NCBI RefSeq assembly: GCF_040515995.1
Contig: NZ_CP159485.1
Span: 2,046,001 to 2,110,000, forward strand
Origin: Proteinivorax hydrogeniformans
Lineage (GTDB): Bacteria; Bacillota; Proteinivoracia; Proteinivoracales; Proteinivoracaceae
Direction of reading: 5' to 3'
DNA: 64,000 nucleotides
The translations under genes and the position numbers were made by a program. Positions 58,190 through 64,000 of this stretch are shown piece by piece. The notes under the pieces are model-generated. The model was given only the letters and a program-made list of their open reading frames with translations. It was not told the DNA's origin and ran no database searches. How positions within the stretch are numbered: position 1 is the first letter of the stretch; each line of letters begins with the position of its first letter.

Positions 58190-59524
58190 TTAACCTACCA
58201 GTACACGCTCCTCTGGGTAGCGTATTTTAGATTTGCTATATCGACGTCCTAACGCTAAAGCTAAAGTCAACGGTCCTACTCTGCCCATAAACATTACAAC
58301 GATAATTATACCTTTGCCAAAGGTAGTTAACTCTGAGGTTATGCCTGTACTTAGCCCTACAGTACCGAAAGCAGAAACTACCTCAAAAAATACATTCATA
58401 AACTCTTGGTTTTCTGTTTGAGAAAGCACAATAGTTACTGTGCCTACAACAATTAATCCGATCACAATAATTGAAAGGCCTTTCAAAACTATATGGTAGG
58501 GAATGCGCCTGTTCATCAAATTAACTTCGTCTCCACCCTTAATAATAGCATATACAGCTACCAAAAGCACTCCAAAAGTTGTAGTCTTTATTCCACCGCC
58601 TGTAGAAGCTGGTGAGGCTCCTATAAACATAAGTAATAACATAAAAAACAAAGTCCCTGCCTCTAAAGACCCAGTATCTATTGTGTTAAACCCTGCTGTT
58701 CTGGTTGTAGCCCCTGTAAAAAAGGCAGGCATGATTTTTTCCACAAAGGAAAGCTCACCTAACGTTGCAGGGTTATCATATTCTAAAATAAATATCCCCA
58801 AAAAGCCCACAACTAAAAAAATTGCTGTTAACAGTAGCACAAACTTACTATGTAAGGCCATTTTTTTTATTGAACCTCTTGTATATATATCCACAATTAC
58901 GGTAAATCCTAGTCCCCCAAAAATAAATAATCCCATTATAACAGTATTTACCACAAAATCGTCTCTGTAAGGTGTTAATCCCACGCCGCCTCCAACAATA
59001 TCAAAACCAGCGTTAGAAAAAGCAGAGATAGAGTGGAAAACCCCCATATATAGACCTCTTAATAAACCGACATCCTGAGAGAATCTTATGCCTAAAATTA
59101 AAGCAGCTACACCTTCTATAATCAATGTTAAGATAATAATACTTTTGGTTAAACGAACCAAGCCAGAAAGAGTTATTTGATTTAAGGCCTCCTGTATCAC
59201 CAACCTACCTTTAAGTGTGATTTTTTTCCCTAGCACAAGAAATATCAGCGTAGCCATGGTCATAAAACCTAGCCCTCCAGCCTGTATAAGTAGCATAATT
59301 ACCACCTGTCCAAAGGTGGAAAAAAAAGTACCGGTATCAACCACTACTAGACCAGTCACACAAACAGCGGAAGTAGCGGTAAATAATGCATCTAAAGGAC
59401 TTAGAGGTTCTCCTGATGCAGAAGCAATAGGCAATGACAGTAGTATAGTCCCTAATAAAATTAATATTAAGAAACCTACAACCAATACTTGTGCAGGAGA
59501 GGGTTGAAACTTTTCCGAAAACAT
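58190..59524 (-). CDS. ktrB: Potassium uptake channel subunit (TrkH/KtrB type)
   Basis: A membrane protein of the TrkH/Ktr superfamily with four M1-P-M2 repeats. Pore loops are recognisable: 'TATSAVCVTGLVVVDTGTF' (about 60), 'SAFSNAGFDIVGGGV' (about 177), 'GATTRTAGFNTIDTG' (about 272) and 'SAFGTVGLSTGITSE' (about 396), each with the selectivity glycine. The open frame extends upstream to 59551, but GGAAGTGGGG precedes the ATG at 59524 (MFSEKFQ), giving 444 aa. It is followed by ktrA. Confidence 0.94.
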   Translation of the reverse strand: MFSEKFQPSPAQVLVVGFLILILLGTILLSLPIASASGEPLSPLDALFTATSAVCVTGLVVVDTGTFFSTFGQVVIMLLIQAGGLGFMTMATLIFLVLGKKITLKGRLVIQEALNQITLSGLVRLTKSIIILTLIIEGVAALILGIRFSQDVGLLRGLYMGVFHSISAFSNAGFDIVGGGVGLTPYRDDFVVNTVIMGLFIFGGLGFTVIVDIYTRGSIKKMALHSKFVLLLTAIFLVVGFLGIFILEYDNPATLGELSFVEKIMPAFFTGATTRTAGFNTIDTGSLEAGTLFFMLLLMFIGASPASTGGGIKTTTFGVLLVAVYAIIKGGDEVNLMNRRIPYHIVLKGLSIIVIGLIVVGTVTIVLSQTENQEFMNVFFEVVSAFGTVGLSTGITSELTTFGKGIIIVVMFMGRVGPLTLALALGRRYSKSKIRYPEERVLVG

Positions 59525-59583
59525 AACCCCACTTCCTTTCAAAATCTTCACTAAACACTATATGTATCTATCTCTAATTTTAC

Positions 59584-59612
59584 AAAAAAAGCGCAATTAT
59601 ATGCGCTTTTTT
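59584..59612 (-). terminator. Terminator of the infC-rpmI-rplT operon
   Basis: An aaaaaagcgca / tgcgctttttt stem with a 6-7 nt loop and T-run on the minus strand, 2 nt after the rplT stop. Confidence 0.88.
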
Positions 59613-59613
59613 G

Positions 59614-59967
59614 TTAGATATTTTCTTTTGCTACGCCAACTAGTTGTTGGAAACCGTTGCTATCGTTAACAGCCATGTCCGCTAACATCTTTCTGTTGAT
59701 GTCAACACCTGCATTTTTTAAACCGTTAATCAGTTTGCTGTAAGTTAAACCGTTGTTTCTTGCTTCAGCATTGATTCTAGCAATCCATAACTTTCTGAAC
59801 TCTCTTTTACGATTCTTTCTATCTCTATAAGCATAGGTAAGTGACTTGATTACCTGCTCATTTGCTCTTCTAAATAGTTTACTTTTTGATCCATAATAAC
59901 CTTTTGCTAACTTTAGTGTTTTTTTATGACGTTTTCTGGTTTGCACACCAGGCTTTACTCTAGGCAT
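59614..59967 (-). CDS. rplT: 50S ribosomal protein L20
   Basis: A 117-aa basic protein, starting [16 protein letters not shown], with '[19 protein letters not shown]' and '[18 protein letters not shown]'. This is standard L20, which binds 23S rRNA and, in Bacillota, the infC leader to repress the operon. ATG follows AAAGGAGG. Confidence 0.98.
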   Translation of the reverse strand: MPRVKPGVQTRKRHKKTLKLAKGYYGSKSKLFRRANEQVIKSLTYAYRDRKNRKREFRKLWIARINAEARNNGLTYSKLINGLKNAGVDINRKMLADMAVNDSNGFQQLVGVAKENI

Positions 59968-59993
59968 TTTCGTAAACCTCCTTTTTCAATATA

Positions 59994-60185
59994 TTACGGC
60001 AATAATTTCCCGATTCTTTTTTCATCACTTTTGCTTACTAAGTCACCTTTACGTAACTGACGCTTGCGCTTAGAAGTTTTTTTAGTTTTAATATGCTCAG
60101 CAAAAGCACTGCTTCTTTTGATTTTACCATTTTTATTTCTTTTAAATCTTTTCTTAGCTCCACTGTGAGTTTTCATCTTTGGCAT
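59994..60185 (-). CDS. rpmI: 50S ribosomal protein L35
   Basis: A 63-aa basic protein ([16 protein letters not shown] start; '[20 protein letters not shown]'-like core) of normal L35 length. It lies between infC and rplT in the conserved operon. ATG follows GAGGAGG. Confidence 0.97.
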   Translation of the reverse strand: MPKMKTHSGAKKRFKRNKNGKIKRSSAFAEHIKTKKTSKRKRQLRKGDLVSKSDEKRIGKLLP

Positions 60186-60200
60186 AGTTAGTCCTCCTCT

Positions 60201-60713
60201 CTAGCTATTTTTAGGGGCTAAAACCATAGTCATGTTTCTTCCTTCAAGCTTTGCTTTTTTCTCAACTGTTCCTAAATCAGCAACTTCTTCTGCAACTCTT
60301 TCACATAGTTTAGTACCAATTTTAGGATGGGTTACTTCTCTACCCCTAAACATTATTGTAACTTTTACTTTGTCTTGTTTTTTGAGAAATCTAATTACGT
60401 TTCTAAGCTTGGTTTGGAAGTCATGCTCATCGATCTTAGGTCTCAACTTAACTTCTTTTACGCTAATTACATGTTGCTTCTTCTTGGCTTCTTTTTCCCT
60501 TTTCGCTTGTTCATACTTGTATCTACCCACATCCATAATCCTACATACTGGTGGGCGAGCTTGGGGTGCAACAGCCACTAAGTCTAATCCTTGATTTTCT
60601 GCCATTTCTCTAGCTTTTTTTGAAGTAACAACACCTAGTTGTTCGCCATCACTTCCTATTAGGCGAATCTCCTTAAATCGAATATCCTCATTTGTCATAA
60701 GGTCTTTACGAAT
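60201..60713 (-). CDS. infC: Translation initiation factor IF-3 (apparent ATT start)
   Basis: IF-3 prevents 70S joining and checks the start codon. The core has 'MTNEDIRFKEIRLIG', 'PVCRIMDVGRYKYEQAKREKEAKKK', and a C-terminal domain with 'KVTIMFRGREVTHP'. The ATG at 60698 has no properly placed SD, whereas GGAGGTGG lies 9 nt before an in-frame ATT at 60713, giving M(I)RKDLMTNE and 170 aa. An AUU start on infC is a known autoregulatory device in E. coli; here it is inferred from SD spacing. Confidence 0.95.
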   Translation of the reverse strand: MRKDLMTNEDIRFKEIRLIGSDGEQLGVVTSKKAREMAENQGLDLVAVAPQARPPVCRIMDVGRYKYEQAKREKEAKKKQHVISVKEVKLRPKIDEHDFQTKLRNVIRFLKKQDKVKVTIMFRGREVTHPKIGTKLCERVAEEVADLGTVEKKAKLEGRNMTMVLAPKNS

Positions 60714-60741
60714 AATTTTCCACCTCCTAAAAATTTAACTA

Positions 60742-60912
60742 AAAAGGTGTTAAAACACCTTAGAAGTACAAAGCCATCAAACAAAATAAAAAAGGGCGGA
60801 TAATAGCATCCGCCCTTTGATATATATAAATACAGATATACCAAAATTATTCTCCCATAACCTTACTAGCTCGTAGCCGCAAGGTGAGAAGCGGATGGCC
60901 TCTACTTTTCAC
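60742..60912 (-). promoter_or_regulatory. L20 (infC) leader with tandem terminator-like hairpins
   Basis: The leader of the infC-rpmI-rplT operon matches the Bacillota L20 leader: an upstream fold with 'GTAGAGGCCATCCGCTTCTCACCTTG' in the RNA, a strong terminator hairpin (11-bp stem at 60791-60801 / 60808-60818, loop 6 nt) with a T-run, and a second smaller hairpin (AAGGTGTT / AACACCTT at 60744-60761) with five T. L20 binding is known to favour termination. Recognition is by position and shape. Confidence 0.85.
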
Positions 60913-60919
60913 AACTTAT

Positions 60920-60948
60920 ATACTACACCTTAACACCTTATTTGTCAA
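60920..60948 (-). promoter_or_regulatory. infC operon promoter
   Basis: -35 TTGACA (60943-60948), a 17-nt spacer and -10 TAGTAT (60920-60925), just past the thrS stop (60951). Confidence 0.75.
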
Positions 60949-60950
60949 GT

Positions 60951-62855
60951 TTATTTTTTCTGTTGTATTTCATCTACAACTTTTTCCACAAACTCTGTGC
61001 TACTTACTAGTCCTAGCTCACCTTTATCCCTAGATCTAACGTTCACACCATTTTGCTCAACCTCTTTATCTCCCACTATCAACATATAAGGTATTTTTTT
61101 TAGCTGGCCTTCTCTTATTTTATAGCCAATCTTTTCGTTACGGTCATCTAAGGTCACCCTTACACCTTTACTTTCAAGCTGCTTCTTCACCTCTACACAG
61201 TAACTTGCGTGCTTATCGCTTATAGGCATAATCCTTACTTGTTCCGGAGCTATCCAAGCTGGGAATGCACCACCGTAGTGTTCTATTAACAAACCTAAAA
61301 ATCTATCAACGGCGCCTAGCACTACCCTATGCACTACAACAGGTCTGTGTTTTTCCCCATCTTCACCAATATATGTTAGATTAAACCTTTCTGGCAACAT
61401 AAAGTCTAATTGAATGGTTCCGCACTGCCAGCTTCTACCTAATGAGTCTTCAAGATGAAAGTCGATTTTAGGACCATAAAAAGCTCCATCACCTTCATTT
61501 ATTTCAAAATCTAACCCTTTATTGACTAGCACTGACTTTAACGCATCGATAGCTTTGTCCCATATTTCATCAGAACCTATAGCTTTTTCTGGCTTAGTGC
61601 TAAGCTCCAGCTTATACTTAAAGCCAAAGACACTATATACATCATCAATAAGCTGTATAACTTTGCTGATTTCTTCCTCAATCTGTTCTGGAAGCATAAA
61701 GATATGAGCATCATCTTGAGTAAAACTTCTAACACGCATAAGACCGTGTAAAGTTCCAGAAAGCTCTCGTCTATGAACTAACCCAAGCTCTGCCATTCTT
61801 ATAGGGAAGTCTCGGTAACTATGGTGATTGCTTTGGTATATAAGCATAGCACCTGGGCAGTTCATAGGTTTTATAGCAAAATTCTCATCGTCAACCTCAG
61901 AGTAATACATGTTCTCTCGATAGTTTTCCCAATGACCTGACTGCTCCCACAACCTTTGATTCATCATAATAGGTGTTTGAATTTCATCATATCCATAATC
62001 TTTATGCTTTTGTCTCCAGTATTTTAGCACTTCATTTCTTAGCACCATTCCATTTGCGTGATAAAAAGGCATGCCCGGTGCCTCGTCACTTATGCTAAAG
62101 AGATCTAACTGCTTTCCTAGCTTTCTATGATCTCTCTTTTTAGCCTCTTCTAACCTATGCAAATGTTCATCTAACAGTTTCTTTTTAGGGAATGCTGTGC
62201 CGTATATCCTTTGCAGCATAGGCTTTCTTTCGTCTCCACGCCAGTAGGCTCCTGCAATGCTTAAAAGCTTAAATGCCTTTAATCTTTTAGTGGATGGGAA
62301 ATGAGGTCCAGCACAAAGGTCAACAAAGTCTTGTTGCTTATAGTAAGATATTTCTTCGTCGTCACTAAGCTCCTCAATAAGCTCTAACTTGTAATCTTCA
62401 CCTTTTTCTTTAAACATTTCAAGGGCCTCGTCTCTAGAAAGTACATTACGATCAAAACCGATATCCCTTTTTACAATTTCCTTCATCTTATCTTCAATTT
62501 TTTCTAAATCCTCAGGAGTCAGCTTGTCCTCTAACTCAAAATCGTAATAAAATCCATCCTTAATACTAGGTCCAATTCCAAGCTTTACGTTAGGGTAAAG
62601 TTCAGTAACAGCTTGTGCCATAATATGAGCAGCGCTATGTCTAAAAACGTCTTGGCCTTCCTCTGAATCAAATGTTAAAATATCCACCGAGCTATCTTTT
62701 GTAACGTTTTTATCTAAGTCAACTAACTCTCCGTCAACTTTACCAGCTATAGCCTCTTTAGCTAGTCTTGAGCTGATAGATTTTGCAATTTCATAAACCG
62801 AAACCTCACTATCAAATTCCTTTACACTACCATCTTTAAGTGTAACTTTCACCAT
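60951..62855 (-). CDS. thrS: Threonyl-tRNA synthetase
   Basis: A 634-aa class II enzyme with TGS (about 1-60), editing (HxxxH 'HSAAHIMAQAV' near 73, 'CAGPHFPST' near 182), catalytic core ('NGMVLRNEV', 'KPMNCPGAMLIY', 'RELSGTLHGLMRVRSFTQDDAHIF', 'HRVVLGAVDRFLGLLIEHY') and anticodon domain at the end. ATG follows GGAGGG. It is the first gene after its T-box, and the infC promoter begins right after its stop. Confidence 0.98.
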   Translation of the reverse strand: MVKVTLKDGSVKEFDSEVSVYEIAKSISSRLAKEAIAGKVDGELVDLDKNVTKDSSVDILTFDSEEGQDVFRHSAAHIMAQAVTELYPNVKLGIGPSIKDGFYYDFELEDKLTPEDLEKIEDKMKEIVKRDIGFDRNVLSRDEALEMFKEKGEDYKLELIEELSDDEEISYYKQQDFVDLCAGPHFPSTKRLKAFKLLSIAGAYWRGDERKPMLQRIYGTAFPKKKLLDEHLHRLEEAKKRDHRKLGKQLDLFSISDEAPGMPFYHANGMVLRNEVLKYWRQKHKDYGYDEIQTPIMMNQRLWEQSGHWENYRENMYYSEVDDENFAIKPMNCPGAMLIYQSNHHSYRDFPIRMAELGLVHRRELSGTLHGLMRVRSFTQDDAHIFMLPEQIEEEISKVIQLIDDVYSVFGFKYKLELSTKPEKAIGSDEIWDKAIDALKSVLVNKGLDFEINEGDGAFYGPKIDFHLEDSLGRSWQCGTIQLDFMLPERFNLTYIGEDGEKHRPVVVHRVVLGAVDRFLGLLIEHYGGAFPAWIAPEQVRIMPISDKHASYCVEVKKQLESKGVRVTLDDRNEKIGYKIREGQLKKIPYMLIVGDKEVEQNGVNVRSRDKGELGLVSSTEFVEKVVDEIQQKK

Positions 62856-62881
62856 TATAAACCCTCCTACTTTTATATAAT

Positions 62882-63108
62882 AAAAAACGCCCCTTAAAAA
62901 AGGGACGATAATTACCGTGGTTCCACCCTAGTTAAAAGATTTACCATCTTTCACTTAGATCGATTGTGTAACGGTTATCAACCGGCACAGGTTTTGGCCT
63001 GCCAGCTCAGGGGCGGTCTTCGCTAACTTTTCTTTTAGGTAGATTTTCAGCCTGGTGATCTACCCTCTCTGAAAAAGTAAGCCAGCTACTTTTCCCTTCT
63101 TAGCTTTT
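62882..63108 (-). promoter_or_regulatory. T-box riboswitch leader of thrS, Thr (ACC) specifier
   Basis: The conserved T-box AGGGTGGAACCACGG is at 62915-62929 (reverse complement) followed by a terminator hairpin and T-run (CGTCCC..GGGGCG region). Stem I has the AGAGAG and GA-rich loops, and the specifier reads GAAG-ACC-GCCCCU with the GGG/CCC base helix, so ACC is at 63015-63017. The same arrangement gives GAC in the hisS leader. Confidence 0.92.
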
Positions 63109-63120
63109 ATATTTTAGAAT

Positions 63121-63149
63121 ATTATAATGATATTTGCAAGTTTTGTCAA
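63121..63149 (-). promoter_or_regulatory. thrS T-box promoter (full consensus)
   Basis: Perfect -35 TTGACA (63144-63149), 17-nt spacer and perfect -10 TATAAT (63121-63126). The -35 box overlaps the ytxC stop codon. Confidence 0.9.
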
Positions 63150-64000
63150 CCTTTTTCTCCTTTTTTAGGAGTATGCTCACAATCTTCACAAATTGTACAA
63201 CCTAAACATATGACAATACGATCTTCAAAAATACTATTAACAGTGCGCAAAAGTTCCTCTCCTGAGTAAAAATCTTTAATATGGACAAATACCTTTAAAG
63301 GTGAGTTAGTAACTAGCGAGCTTATTATTCCATCTCCACCAAATAGTTCAAGACAACTTTCTTTGGTCATTATTTTATTATTACTATCATTTAATAAGTA
63401 ATACCCATCTTTTTTTAAAAGATGAACCTCTTTTTCTTGCGGCTGTTGAACATTAACAAAGTACTTTAACAATCTTATAAAATCATTGTACTCCTTTTCT
63501 AACTTTAATTCATCCGCCGCTTGCTCTATAAAGTTTTCCAACTTTCCAAAGTAACTTTTCAATCTAAACCTTAAAAATCCTTCTATGTTGATTTGGGGTT
63601 GGCTAAGTAAGTGATCTAATATTTGCTTAGAGATATCTTTTTTTGACTCATCTTTTCGGTCATGCAAATCATCAAACTCCTTAATGACTTTTAAAGACTT
63701 TAAGTAAAGTTTGTTCTGCTCTTTTTCCTTTAAATGTGAGTAAGATCCTTTAATCAACTTTTCCACTAAATTTTTTTCTAATACTTCTACTATATAATCA
63801 GCTAACGCCCATGATAGCTTCTCAAACACTTTCTCCTGTTGCAGTGGCGTCAGCTCATCTTTTAGGATAGTGCATCCCATAAAAGTAGTATTTCCGTCGC
63901 TATCCTCACTTATCTCAACGCCTATCCCCTCCCGCCTCAACGGTTCTAACATATTTTGATTAAGGCAGCTTCGAAACTGATCAATAAACCGTTCAGTACC
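63146..64000 (-). CDS. ytxC: Sporulation protein YtxC (5' end outside window)
   Basis: A YtxC-like protein whose frame stays open to the right edge, so the start lies outside the window and 284 codons are visible. The internal region beginning 'MLEPLRREGIGVEI' is followed by alpha-helical stretches, 'NIEGFLRFRLKSYFGKLENF' near the middle (the most conserved YtxC part) and a cysteine-bearing tail ('CLGCTICEDCEHT'). YtxC is a putative sporulation protein, commonly beside thrS; its function is unknown. Confidence 0.85.
   Translation of the reverse strand, partial: GTERFIDQFRSCLNQNMLEPLRREGIGVEISEDSDGNTTFMGCTILKDELTPLQQEKVFEKLSWALADYIVEVLEKNLVEKLIKGSYSHLKEKEQNKLYLKSLKVIKEFDDLHDRKDESKKDISKQILDHLLSQPQINIEGFLRFRLKSYFGKLENFIEQAADELKLEKEYNDFIRLLKYFVNVQQPQEKEVHLLKKDGYYLLNDSNNKIMTKESCLELFGGDGIISSLVTNSPLKVFVHIKDFYSGEELLRTVNSIFEDRIVICLGCTICEDCEHTPKKGEKG

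Overview
The window is a low-GC chromosomal segment of an endospore-forming member of the class Clostridia (phylum Bacillota). Support for this: an alpha/beta small acid-soluble spore protein gene, YunB, YtxC, BofC-like and SpoIID/LytB-like genes, strong AAAGGAGG-type ribosome binding sites with frequent TTG/GTG starts, three T-box leaders, an L20 (infC) leader, and a SCIFF peptide with its radical SAM maturase, a pair characteristic of Clostridia. The species cannot be named from the sequence alone. It is mostly core chromosome; the only clear mobile element is one decayed insertion sequence.

Layout. 1-2.1 kb: rarA (cut by the window edge), an RseC-like redox membrane protein and tcdA. 2.2-7.5 kb: a small membrane protein (+), then hisS-aspS behind a T-box, hemZ and a 55-aa protein. 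7.6-14.1 kb: MBL hydrolase, dtd, relA, apt, recJ and a NusG-domain-II protein. 14.2-18.2 kb: a five-gene run, transcribed as SpoIIE-type phosphatase, P-loop ATPase, HD protein, secD, secF. 18.3-23 kb: a gamma-carbonic-anhydrase-like gene (+), a three-part acidic membrane-anchored protein, the scfA-scfB pair and a split chromate-type transporter (+). 23-31.9 kb: SASP, TIGR04086, yajC, tgt, queA, SpoIID-like, DUF2905, ruvB, ruvA, ruvC, a BofC-like gene and yebC, matching the conserved Bacillota bofC-ruv-queA-tgt-yajC neighbourhood. 32-33.8 kb: nadE, DUF523, DUF2225. 34-39.2 kb: a complete 16S-23S-5S rRNA operon on the minus strand without spacer tRNAs, with tandem promoters. 39.3-39.6 kb: two copies of a hairpin-rich 89-90 bp repeat. 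39.6-47.2 kb: yunB, a secreted unknown, tyrS, a frameshifted ISLre2-type element, and a class A PBP with fibronectin-type domains. 47.2-64 kb: pcp, mutS2, a PolX-like protein, cvpA, zapA, pheST behind a T-box, an rRNA methyltransferase, ktrAB-type K+ uptake genes, infC-rpmI-rplT behind an L20 leader, thrS behind a T-box, and ytxC (cut by the window edge).

Working together. Much of the window is translation machinery under RNA-level control. T-box leaders sit ahead of hisS-aspS, pheST and thrS, and an L20 leader plus an apparent AUU start sits at infC. By aligning the three T-boxes with each other I read the specifiers as GAC (Asp) for hisS-aspS, UUC (Phe) for pheST and ACC (Thr) for thrS. Protein export (secDF, yajC), recombination (ruvABC, recJ, rarA, mutS2) and tRNA modification (queA, tgt, tcdA) make up most of the rest.

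Points most worth a second look: the SCIFF pair with a hairpin overlapping the precursor stop codon, the Asp-specific T-box ahead of a HisRS gene, a PolX homologue whose polymerase carboxylates look lost while its PHP nuclease motifs remain, the phosphatase/P-loop/HD cassette joined to secDF, a BofC-like protein with two CxxC pairs and a sequestered ribosome binding site, the hairpin-rich repeats upstream of the rRNA operon, and the decayed insertion sequence with a GC-rich nested palindrome and flanking 15-bp direct repeats.
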